From contig NZ_VITI01000003.1 in the NCBI RefSeq assembly GCF_007827795.1, positions 94,090-158,089 of the forward strand: a stretch of DNA of 64,000 nucleotides, given 5' to 3'. Positions 35,306-42,613 of the stretch are shown one piece after another. Under the pieces are notes generated by a model. It was given only the letters and a program-made list of their open reading frames with translations, searched no databases and was not told the DNA's origin. Position 1 is the first letter of the stretch. Each line of letters starts with the position of its first letter. Position numbers and translations under genes: made by a program. The DNA comes from Azospirillum brasilense. GTDB taxonomy: Bacteria; Pseudomonadota; Alphaproteobacteria; Azospirillales; Azospirillaceae.

Positions 35306-36223
35306 ATGGCGCGCCGCCTTCCGCCCCTTCTCGCGCTCCGCGCCTTCGACATCTTCGCCCGGCAGGGCACGGTGCGGGCCGCCGCCGACGAACTGGCGGT
35401 GTCCCACACGGTGGTGTCGCGCCACATCCAGAATCTGGAACAGGCGGTGGGGGTGAAGCTGGTGGCGAAGTCGGGGCGCGGCCTGTCCCTGACCCGCGAG
35501 GGCATCCGCTACGCCTCCCAGCTCCGCCGCGCCTTCGACCTGATCGGCGAGGCCAGCAACGAGCTGCGCAACGGCGGGATGGAGGCGGTGCACATCTGCT
35601 GCCTCGCCGGGCTGGCGTCGCGCTGCCTGCTCGCCCGCCTGCCGGAGCTGGAGGAGGCGCTGACCGGGCGGGAGGTGATTCTTCAGCCGACCTCGACCCG
35701 CCCCGACTTCAGCCGGGAGGAGGCCGACGCCGAGATCATGTATCTGGAGGACGGCGGCTCCGTCGCCGATGGGCTGCGCTCGGAGATGTTCGCGCGGCCG
35801 CGCATCCTCGCCATCGCCAGCCCGGAGTTCAAGGCGCGCTACCCCGACGTGCGCACGCCCGCCGACCTCGTCGGCCTGCCGCTGATCCACGAGCAGTCCA
35901 CCGGCATGTGGGAAGCCTGGCTGGAGGAGGCCGGCATCGCCGACATCCCCCGGCTGCGCGGCCCCCGGCTGTGGCAGGCGCATCTGACCATCGAGGCGGC
36001 CCGGCTGGGGCGCGGCGTGGCGCTGGTCAGCGACCTGCTGGTGACCGAGCCGCTGGCCAACGGCGAGCTGGTGGAGATGGTGGACAGCAACGTCACCATC
36101 GGCGGCTATTACTTCATCGCCCCGGTCCACCGCTGGAACACGCCGGTCATCTCCGCCATCCGGCAATGGCTGCGCGGCGTGTTCCCGCCGGACCAGACCT
36201 CCCCCCTTCAAGGCACCCCATGA
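35306..36223 (+). CDS. LysR-family transcriptional regulator
   Basis: 305 residues from ATG 35306, 6 nt after AAAGG; earlier in-frame starts add non-homologous sequence. The winged helix-turn-helix is at about residues 10-65 (LRAFDIFARQGTVRAAADEL, VSHTVVSRHIQNLE), followed by VKLVAKSGRGLSLTREG. The rest is a LysR substrate-binding domain. It resembles GcvA-type regulators (PPLLALRAFD). It probably controls the flanking CoA-transferase and the divergent catabolic operon. Its stop overlaps the thioesterase start (ATGA). Confidence 0.92.
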   Translation: MARRLPPLLALRAFDIFARQGTVRAAADELAVSHTVVSRHIQNLEQAVGVKLVAKSGRGLSLTREGIRYASQLRRAFDLIGEASNELRNGGMEAVHICCLAGLASRCLLARLPELEEALTGREVILQPTSTRPDFSREEADAEIMYLEDGGSVADGLRSEMFARPRILAIASPEFKARYPDVRTPADLVGLPLIHEQSTGMWEAWLEEAGIADIPRLRGPRLWQAHLTIEAARLGRGVALVSDLLVTEPLANGELVEMVDSNVTIGGYYFIAPVHRWNTPVISAIRQWLRGVFPPDQTSPLQGTP

Positions 36224-36729
36224 CCCAGGACCACGCCCTGCCGCCGGACATCTTGCCGTCCGACATCCTGCTGTCCGGCGTGCACACCGTCGAAGAGAGC
36301 TGGATCGACCTTTACGGCCACATGAACATGGTTCGCTACGTCGCTCTGTTCGACGAGGTTGGCTACGCCCTGATGGAGCAATGGGGGCTGGGCGAGACCT
36401 ACACGCGGGACGAGGGGTTCGGCCTGTTCGTGGTCGATGTGGCGGTGCATTACCGGCGGGAGCTGCGCGTCGGCACGCCCCTGCGGGTGGCCCTGCGGCT
36501 GCTCGACGCCGACGACAAGCGGCTGCTGAGCCTGCTGGAGATCCGGCGTGCCGACGACGGAACGGTCGCGGCGACCATGGAGCAGCTGTCGATCCACGTC
36601 GATCTGCGGACCCGCAAGGTGACGCCCTTCCCGCCGGCCATGGCGGAGCGCCTGCGTACCATGGCGGCGGTCCAGTCCGCCCATCCCCTGCCACCCCGCC
36701 ACCGGCGGCGGCTGCACTGCCGGGGTTAG
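36220..36729 (+). CDS. Acyl-CoA thioesterase of the hot-dog (4HBT/YbgC-like) family
   Basis: 169 residues. The hot-dog signature is visible as SWIDLYGHMNMVRYVALFDEVGYALMEQWG, with Asp in the active-site position (WIDLYGHMN). VVDVAVHYRRELRVGTPLRV completes the fold. It hydrolyses an acyl-CoA, possibly to recycle CoA or relieve an accumulating intermediate. ATG 36220 overlaps the LysR stop by 4 nt, so regulator and thioesterase are translationally coupled. The C-terminus is Arg/His-rich. Confidence 0.85.
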   Translation: MTQDHALPPDILPSDILLSGVHTVEESWIDLYGHMNMVRYVALFDEVGYALMEQWGLGETYTRDEGFGLFVVDVAVHYRRELRVGTPLRVALRLLDADDKRLLSLLEIRRADDGTVAATMEQLSIHVDLRTRKVTPFPPAMAERLRTMAAVQSAHPLPPRHRRRLHCRG

Positions 36730-36751
36730 CCGCGCGCAATCGCCTTTATGG

Positions 36752-36941
36752 CCCTCGCCCCTCCGCTCACGCGCAAACGAAGTTTGCGCTGACGCGACAG
36801 GCGGACCTTTGGTCCGCCGAAAGCGGGGAGAGGGAGGGGACCAGCGCCGCAGGCGTGGGGAGGGTGAGGGGGATGCCCGTGGCGCCAGGTCCGGCAAAGG
36901 CGCAACCCCCTCACCTTTCCCTCTCCCTGGAGGGGAGAGGG
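36752..36941. repeat. REP-like intergenic element, copy 3
   Basis: Same family as 25438 and 29403 but in the opposite orientation: the core reads GGTCCGGCAAAGGCGC (reverse of GCGCTTTTGCCG...). Arms CCCTCGCCCCTCC and GGAGGGGAGAGGG bound it, and the CGCAAAC/GTTTGCG and GCGGACC/GGTCCGC palindromes match copy 2 in reverse order. It fills most of the gap between the thioesterase and permease genes. Confidence 0.87.
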
Positions 36942-37003
36942 AAAATGCCAAACCCGACAGCAGCGCGACCGAAGCGGTTGCCGGCCGGCGGGACCTTCAC
37001 GAT

Positions 37004-39544
37004 ATGTCCGCCATGACTCATCTGCGCATGGCGTTGCGGCTGGCTTGGCGGGACCTGCGGGGCGGCGTCGCCGGACTTTGGATCGTTATCCTCGGGGTGG
37101 CGCTGGGCACCGCCATGATGGCCGCCGTCGGCTCGCTCAGCGGCGGCGTGCTGGAGGGGATGCGGGCCACCGCGCGCGAGGCGGTCGGCGGCGACCTCTC
37201 CCTGCGCCTGTTCCACGCACCGGCCACGCCGGAGCAACGGGCTGTCCTCGACACGATCGGCAGGGTCGGCGAGACGGCGGAGTTGCGACCCGTCGCCTCG
37301 ACGGTGAGAGGCGACGCCCGTACCCTGGTCGAGCTGAAGGCGGTTGAGGGAAGCTACCCGCTGGTTGGCACGGCGGCGGTGTCCGGCGCCGCGTCCCTCG
37401 ACGACGCACTGGCCCATCGGGACGGGCGATGGGGCGCCGCGGTGTCCGCCGATCTCCTCGACACGCTGGCGATGGGCGTCGGCGACCGGCTGCGGCTCGG
37501 CGCCGCCGAGGTCGCGATCCGCGCCGTGCTGGAGCATGAGCCGGACCGGGCCTTCCGCGCCTTCTCCCTCGGCCCGCGCGTCGTCATCGACCGCAAAGCG
37601 CTGGACGTGACGGGCCTCGCTGAGCCGGGGATGCCCGTCTACTGGTACTATCGCCTCGTCCTGCCGGAAGCGGTCCGGTCCGAGGCGATCCTGCGCGATC
37701 TGAAAGACCGCTTCCCCGACGCGGGATGGCGGATCGTCGATGCCTCCAACGGCATTCCGGGCGTGGACCGCACCGTGCACCTCGCCCGCGCGCTGTTCCT
37801 TCTGGGATCGCTGGCCGTCCTGCTGATCGGCGGCGTCGGCGTCGGCCGCGCTCTGTCGGCGCATCTCGCCCGGCGGTTGCCGGTCCTGGCGACGCTGAAG
37901 GCGCTGGGCGGCTCGCCACGCCTCCTCTTCACCGCCTTCCTGGTGCAGACGCTGGCCGTGGTCGGCGTGGCGCTGCTGATCGGCCTGGGGACCGGCGCCG
38001 TTCTGGCCGCGTCGGCGGTGCGCGCCCTGCCGCTCGATTGGATGCCGGAAACGGGCGGCGCCGTCGATCCGGCGGCCCTGCTGTTGGCCGGGGCGGTCGG
38101 GCTGCTGGCGGCGCTGCTCTGCGCCGTGCCGCCGCTGGCCCGCGCCGCCGGGAGCAGTCCCGCCGCGATCTGGCGGGGGGCGGTGGACGGCTTGGCCCAG
38201 CCGGTGGGGTGGCGGACCCGTGGCGCCGTCGCGCTTCTGGCTCTGGCGCTCGCCGGCCTTCTCGCAGCCTGGACGGGCATGCCGCTCGCGGTCGCCGGCT
38301 TCCTCTTCGTCGCCGGGCTGGTGGCGGCGGCGTTTGCGCTGCTGGGGCGCGGGCTCGCGGGGATGGCCCGCCGGCTGGCGCGCGGACGGCGGCCGGTGGT
38401 CCGGCTGGCCGTCGCCAACCTCGGGCGCCCCGGCGCACCGACGGTCCCGGTGGCCGTCGCGCTGGGCATCGGCCTGACCCTGCTGGTCGCGGTCGGCGTG
38501 GTCGGGCAGTCCGCAACCGGCCATGTCGCGGCGACGCTGCCGACGCAGACGCCCTCCGTCGTTGTCCTGAACATTCCCCCGCCGGACGGCACCCGCTTGA
38601 ACGAACACCTCTCCGCCCTGCCCGGCGTCGGGCGGGTCGAGACGGCGCCCTTCCTGCACGCCCGGATCAGCCGCCTCAACGGCTTCGCCATCACCGAGGC
38701 GGATGCCCCGCGCTCCGTCGGCTGGGCGATGCGCGGCGACCGCGGCCTGTCCTGGCGCGACCGCCCCGTCCCCACCGACCGGATCGTGGCGGGGGATTGG
38801 TGGCCCGAAGGTTACGCCGGTCCGCCGCTCGCCTCGCTGGACGCGCAGGTGGCCGGCCGGCTGGGCCTGACGGTGGGGGACAGCGTCACGCTGGCCCTGG
38901 CGAGCGGCCCGGTGACCGCGACCATCGCCAACCTGCGGCGCATCGACTGGACGCGGCTCGACCTGGATTTTCCGGTTCTCCTGTCCCCCTTCCCCGAACC
39001 GCCGCCGCACAGCCTCATCGCCGCCGCCTGGTCGCCGCCCGACGCGGTTTCGGCGGTGGAGGCGGCGGTGGCCGAGGCGGTCCCGCAAGCCCCCACGATC
39101 CGCGTGGCGGAGGTGCTCGACACGCTCGGTTCGACCGTCCGGACCGTGCGCGGGCTTCTGAACGGCCTGTCCGCCGTCGCACTCGGCGCGGCGGCCGTGG
39201 TCCTTCTCGGCGCCATCGCCAACAGCGCGCGGCGGCGGCTTCACGAAATGGCGATCCTGCACGCCCTCGGGATCGGGCGGTGGTCCATGGTTCAAGCGGT
39301 GGTCCTGGAATTCACCATTCTGGGCACCGCCGTCGCCGCGGTCGCGGTGCCGCTCGGCTGGGTCGGCGGGGCAACGGTGGTCGCCAGCCTTGCCGACGGC
39401 GCTCCTCTGCCTGGAGGCGCTGTTCCCCTGGCCGTCTTCGTCGGCACCATTGCAGCGATGGCAGCGGTCGGGGCCGTGCTGGTGGCCCGCCTGCCGCGAC
39501 GGGACGTGATGCGGCGGTTGCGCAGCAATGCGCTGTCCGCCTGA
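37004..39544 (+). CDS. FtsX-like ABC transporter permease
   Basis: 846 residues (ATG 37004; ATG 37013 is an alternative). An N-terminal helix (LWIVILGVALGTAMMAAVGSL) is followed by a periplasmic domain of about 220 residues. FtsX-type membrane blocks appear near 255-320 (LFLLGSLAVLLIGGVGVGRAL), 300-480 and the C-terminus (LNGLSAVALGAAAVVLLGAI, TILGTAVAAVAVPLGWVGG, GTIAAMAAVGAVLVARL). The layout is the large LolE/YbbP-like type that works with a LolD/YbbA-like ATPase for lipoprotein or lipid export. No ATPase gene is adjacent, which is unusual; it must pair with one encoded elsewhere. Confidence 0.88.
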   Translation: MSAMTHLRMALRLAWRDLRGGVAGLWIVILGVALGTAMMAAVGSLSGGVLEGMRATAREAVGGDLSLRLFHAPATPEQRAVLDTIGRVGETAELRPVASTVRGDARTLVELKAVEGSYPLVGTAAVSGAASLDDALAHRDGRWGAAVSADLLDTLAMGVGDRLRLGAAEVAIRAVLEHEPDRAFRAFSLGPRVVIDRKALDVTGLAEPGMPVYWYYRLVLPEAVRSEAILRDLKDRFPDAGWRIVDASNGIPGVDRTVHLARALFLLGSLAVLLIGGVGVGRALSAHLARRLPVLATLKALGGSPRLLFTAFLVQTLAVVGVALLIGLGTGAVLAASAVRALPLDWMPETGGAVDPAALLLAGAVGLLAALLCAVPPLARAAGSSPAAIWRGAVDGLAQPVGWRTRGAVALLALALAGLLAAWTGMPLAVAGFLFVAGLVAAAFALLGRGLAGMARRLARGRRPVVRLAVANLGRPGAPTVPVAVALGIGLTLLVAVGVVGQSATGHVAATLPTQTPSVVVLNIPPPDGTRLNEHLSALPGVGRVETAPFLHARISRLNGFAITEADAPRSVGWAMRGDRGLSWRDRPVPTDRIVAGDWWPEGYAGPPLASLDAQVAGRLGLTVGDSVTLALASGPVTATIANLRRIDWTRLDLDFPVLLSPFPEPPPHSLIAAAWSPPDAVSAVEAAVAEAVPQAPTIRVAEVLDTLGSTVRTVRGLLNGLSAVALGAAAVVLLGAIANSARRRLHEMAILHALGIGRWSMVQAVVLEFTILGTAVAAVAVPLGWVGGATVVASLADGAPLPGGAVPLAVFVGTIAAMAAVGAVLVARLPRRDVMRRLRSNALSA

Positions 39545-39556
39545 TCCGCCGGCCCG

Positions 39557-40645
39557 TCAGGCCATCTCCGCCGCCGGAATGATCGCGTCGGTCAGCAGGG
39601 CGTTGAGAAGGCCGACATGGCCATCCGAGCGCGCCGGCCGGCCGGGGTCGGAGGTGACGACGACGGTCAGCCCCAGGCCGGGCACCAGATAGAGCATCTG
39701 CCCGCCGTAGCCGCGCGCGTAGGCGATGCGGTGCCCCTTCGCCTTGGCGAGGAACCAGCCGTACCCGTAGTCGTCGCCGGAGAAGGGGGAGCGGGTGCGC
39801 GGCACCCAGGACGCCTCCACCCAGGCGGCGCTGATGACCGGCTGTCCGTTCCACTGCCCGCCCTGCCGCCACAGCTCGCCGAAGCGGAAGAGGTCGAGCG
39901 GCGACAGCGCCATGTTGTTGCCGCCGAGATAGAAGCCCTGCGGGTCGCGCGTCCAGGACGGCACGTCGATCCCCAGCGGCTCGCCCAGCCAGTCCCGCGC
40001 CAGGGACAGCAGGCTGCGCCCCGACGCGCTGGACAGCGCAGCGCCCAGCAGGTGGTAGCTGCCGGTCGAATAGAGCATCCGCGCGCCCGGCTCGGTGACG
40101 AAGGGACGGCGCAGCGCGTCGGCGACCCAGTTGCGGCTGTTGATCCAGCGGCCATAACCCGGCCCGGAAGTCGGCTCCAGACCGGCCTGCATGGTCAGAA
40201 GGTCGGCGATGGTGATCCGGCGCACCCGCGGATCGACGGCCGCCGGAACCAGCCCCGGCGCCGCCTCGGCCAAAGGAACATCGACGCCGCGCAGGACCCC
40301 GCGGTCGATGGCGATGCCGACGAGCGAGGCGGCGATGGTCTTGGACACCGACTTGACGTTCACGGCGCGGTTCACCGCCGGCCCCCGGAAGGCCTCCGCC
40401 GACACCACTTCCCCATGCCGCCCGATGACCAGCGCGTGGATCTGGTCGAGCCCCGCCGCCTGCTTGATCGCCCGGTCCAGCAAGGCCGGATCGAACGCGG
40501 CCCCGGCCGCCGGTTGGGCGGCAAGCAGCGGGCGCGCCAGGGCGCAGCCAAGGGACGCGACGGTAGCGGCGAGGACGGTGCGGCGGCCGAGCCGGAACGG
40601 CGGATTCGAGATCATCCCGGATATGTGGTCCCGCTTCGGTGCCAT
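39557..40645 (-). CDS. Beta-lactamase-family serine hydrolase, exported
   Basis: 362 residues from ATG 40645 (GGAAGAG upstream) or 352 from ATG 40615. A twin-arginine-like signal (RLGRRTVLAATVASLGCALA) directs export. The penicillin-binding/class C fold motifs are SVSK (the S-x-x-K nucleophile, 99-102) and a Tyr motif in LYSTGSY (Y-S-T), with the later YGYGWFLAK and RGYGGQMLYLVPG typical of class C-like esterases. It probably acts as a periplasmic esterase or D-aminopeptidase-like enzyme; antibiotic hydrolysis cannot be inferred. It faces the permease gene tail to tail with a 12-bp gap. Confidence 0.87.
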   Translation of the reverse strand: MAPKRDHISGMISNPPFRLGRRTVLAATVASLGCALARPLLAAQPAAGAAFDPALLDRAIKQAAGLDQIHALVIGRHGEVVSAEAFRGPAVNRAVNVKSVSKTIAASLVGIAIDRGVLRGVDVPLAEAAPGLVPAAVDPRVRRITIADLLTMQAGLEPTSGPGYGRWINSRNWVADALRRPFVTEPGARMLYSTGSYHLLGAALSSASGRSLLSLARDWLGEPLGIDVPSWTRDPQGFYLGGNNMALSPLDLFRFGELWRQGGQWNGQPVISAAWVEASWVPRTRSPFSGDDYGYGWFLAKAKGHRIAYARGYGGQMLYLVPGLGLTVVVTSDPGRPARSDGHVGLLNALLTDAIIPAAEMA

Positions 40646-40712
40646 CCAAGATTGGGCTCTTCCAAGTTTTGCGTGGATCACCGGGGGCGTGTTCTGGGTT
40701 TCGAAGTTCGCG

Positions 40713-40861
40713 TCAGGCGCGGCCGAGGACCCGACCACGCAGCAGATCGAAGCCGGCCCGGCCATACATCGCGCGCTTGATCGCCTTCAGCCGGTTGACC
40801 TGCCCGCTGCTCCCCGGCTCGCTCGGCGCGGCACGCACCGCGTCCTCGTCGCGGCGGAGCG
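40713..40861 (-). pseudogene. C-terminal remnant of an ISL3-like transposase
   Basis: Minus-strand codons read RRDEDAVRAAPSEPGSSGQV then NRLKAIKRAMYGRAGFDLLR and GRVLGRA before a stop. This resembles the conserved C-terminus of ISL3-family transposases (GQVNRLK-IKR-MYGRA-FDLLR). No N-terminal or catalytic part is left. The fragment runs directly into an IS256-like N-terminal fragment in another frame. Confidence 0.7.
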
Positions 40862-41002
40862 TTCGCCATGAGCGGCGCCGGTCAGCCCTTGGACTTCCAG
40901 TTCCATCAAGCGCTCGGCGGCAAAGCCGATCATCTCGCGCAGCAGATCGGCATCCGTGCCCTTCTCAAGCATCGCGCGAAACGCCATCACCTCGTCGGTC
41001 AT
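40850..41002 (-). pseudogene. N-terminal remnant of an IS256-family transposase
   Basis: From ATG 41002 the minus strand encodes MTDEVMAFRAMLEKGTDADL, LREMIGFAAERLMELEVQGL and TGAAHGE, the start of IS256-family Mutator-type transposases. It ends after about 47 residues where the ISL3-like fragment begins in another frame. The catalytic DDE domain is absent, so it cannot transpose. Confidence 0.8.
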
Positions 41003-41395
41003 CGTGGTCACCCTCGGTCGAGAATGTGTTGTGGTGACCAGACTCCACCGAAGAACCATGATGGCCGCCTGCTGTGGACAACCGGCCCGCCTACGCCAGC
41101 TCCGGGGGCGCTTCGGCGGGCCGGGTCCCCACAGCTCCTGCACCACATCAGGGGGCACGACCAAAGCACGGAAGCACGGAAGCCAGAGTCTTGCGAAAGA
41201 CGATGTCACCATATATGGCACGGCCAGCTTGGAAAGACAGGAATTGTGGCAAATTTGACCACTTCCTCTGACTCGCGCTGACAGAAAATCAATGAGTTAG
41301 CAGAAATTTCCGACCGCGTTATGTGACAGCGCACAGAGCCGGTGAACTCCCGCGGCGCTGGCGGGTTATCCAGGCAACCGGAACCGGAGGACCGC
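41003..41395. other. Insertion-sequence flank and DedA upstream region
   Basis: No credible gene. 41003-41230 is likely remnant mobile DNA: on the minus strand a non-homologous frame continues upstream from the IS256 fragment, and duplicated wording (AAGCACGGAAGCACGGAAGC) marks a small direct repeat near 41165-41184. From 41240 the DNA becomes AT-rich and should contain the DedA promoter. Good promoter hexamers were not found. Confidence 0.45.
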
Positions 41396-42001
41396 GTGTT
41401 CGAGTGGATCACAAACATGGTCGAGAGCGGCGGCTACGCCGGCATCGCGCTTCTGATGCTGCTGGAGAACGTCTTTCCGCCCATCCCATCGGAACTCATC
41501 ATGCCGCTGGCCGGCTTCGTCGCGGCCCGCGGGGATCTCAGCCTGCCGCTGGTGGTGCTGGCGGGCACCGCGGGTTCGGTGGCGGGAGCGTTGTTCTGGT
41601 ACTATGCCGGGCTGTGGCTGGGCAGCGCGCAGCTGAAGCGGTTGGCCTCCCGGCATGGCCGATGGCTGACGGTGGCGCCCGCGCAGGTTGACGAGGCGAC
41701 GGGCCGGTTCCGCCGGCACAGCGCGGCGTCGGTGCTGATCGGGCGCCTCATCCCGGCGGTGCGCACGCTGATCTCCGTTCCGGCCGGGATCGCCGGGATG
41801 GGGTTGGCCCGCTTCCTGGTCTATTCGACCATCGGAACGGCGCTGTGGTCGCTGGTCCTCGCCGGTGCGGGCTATCTGCTGGAAGGCCAGTACGACAAGG
41901 TGTCGGGTTGGATGGACCCGCTGGCCAAGCTGGTCATCGCCGCCATCGCCGCTTGGTACGCCTACCGCGTCGCCACGTTCCGTCCGCAGGAACAGAACTG
42001 A
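41396..42001 (+). CDS. DedA family inner-membrane protein
   Basis: 201 residues from GTG 41396, because GGAGG lies 5 nt upstream; an upstream frame start lacks a site and homology. It shows the DedA/SNARE-associated pattern: IALLMLLENVFPPIPSELIMPLAGFVA, a later FRRHSAASVLIGRLIPAVRTLISVPAGIAGM with the conserved Arg/Pro residues, and terminal hydrophobic helices. DedA proteins act in envelope homeostasis and undecaprenyl-phosphate or lipid flipping. The stop codon sits inside a hairpin that may end the transcript. Confidence 0.92.
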   Translation: MFEWITNMVESGGYAGIALLMLLENVFPPIPSELIMPLAGFVAARGDLSLPLVVLAGTAGSVAGALFWYYAGLWLGSAQLKRLASRHGRWLTVAPAQVDEATGRFRRHSAASVLIGRLIPAVRTLISVPAGIAGMGLARFLVYSTIGTALWSLVLAGAGYLLEGQYDKVSGWMDPLAKLVIAAIAAWYAYRVATFRPQEQN

Positions 42002-42019
42002 CGGGGTCAACCCCCGTCA
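41999..42019 (+). terminator. Hairpin at the end of dedA-like gene
   Basis: TGACGGGG (41999-42006) pairs with CCCCGTCA (42012-42019) around a 5-nt loop and includes the stop codon. There is no clear T-run, so termination is possible but not certain. Confidence 0.45.
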
Positions 42020-42041
42020 GTGTCCCCAGAACAGCCTGACA

Positions 42042-42245
42042 TCAATCCTTCGCGTCATCCTTTGAACCACGAGTGGGCAGGTCCTTGCGCTTCGCGGACG
42101 CCATCTCCCGCAGTTCCTTTTCGCTCATCGACTTGACCATTTCTTTTGACGCGCCGCGCAGGCTGGATTCCGGCTGCTCCCCGCGCTTGGCCGCCAGCGC
42201 CGCGCCGGCGGCCATCTGTTGCTTCTTGGACTCCGCCTTGCTCAT
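42042..42245 (-). CDS. DUF3008 family small protein
   Basis: 67 residues, charged and Lys/Ala/Ser-rich: MSKAESKKQQMAAGAALAAK, then SLRGASKEMVKSMSEKELRE and SAKRKDLPTR. This matches DUF3008, a small cytoplasmic family of unknown function common in soil bacteria. No membrane segment or signal is present. It is encoded alone, convergent with DedA across 40 bp and divergent from the NRPS promoter region. Confidence 0.85.
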   Translation of the reverse strand: MSKAESKKQQMAAGAALAAKRGEQPESSLRGASKEMVKSMSEKELREMASAKRKDLPTRGSKDDAKD

Positions 42246-42449
42246 GCGATCCCTCCACCCGTGATGTGAACGCTCCTTCCATCAACAGGGTTGGCGCGGA
42301 TTCCGTTCTTGCAGGCCGGCGCTGCAACCTTTGATGAACCAGCCGCAACCCATCCGATCCGCCGTGACGGCAGCGATTCCCGTCGGAACGGAATAACCAC
42401 ACGTTGGTGTGTTCGAAGACGTTCCATGTCCGTAATGCGGCTTTTCCGT

Positions 42450-42477
42450 TTGTCAAAATCTCTTTAAGTTGTATCAT
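42450..42477 (+). promoter_or_regulatory. Candidate sigma-70 promoter P1 of the NRPS cluster
   Basis: TTGTCA (42450-42455) and TATCAT (42472-42477) are separated by 16 bp, each one or two changes from consensus, in an AT-rich stretch about 140 bp upstream of the NRPS start. Confidence 0.6.
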
Positions 42478-42480
42478 TCG

Positions 42481-42508
42481 TTGACAATCCCTCCTTAAGA
42501 CGTATTTT
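42481..42508 (+). promoter_or_regulatory. Candidate sigma-70 promoter P2 of the NRPS cluster
   Basis: A consensus TTGACA (42481-42486) is followed after 16 bp by TATTTT (42503-42508). It lies immediately downstream of P1, so transcription may start from tandem sites. Confidence 0.55.
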
Positions 42509-42613
42509 TGGCGATCTAATCCCTTTTTGGGACGCATATGACGTTTCTGTAAAAATTCGCCGCGAATTGTCCCGTCGGATCATTGCAACGCCGAAGGAAT
42601 AGTGGGGACTTCG

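Larger units (their letters stand above)
42246..42613. other. 368-bp NRPS leader region
   Basis: No gene. The half nearest DUF3008 is GC-rich; 42430-42560 is AT-rich and contains the two candidate promoters listed separately. The transcript leader would be about 100 nt or longer. Confidence 0.6.

Noticed and set aside
39557-40645. Naming as an antibiotic-resistance beta-lactamase
   Set aside because: Only fold motifs are visible; many exported esterases share SxxK and YxS/T motifs.
41003-41221. The upstream extension of the IS256-like frame as a real gene
   Set aside because: The extra residues are not conserved, have no good start signal and look like flanking mobile DNA.
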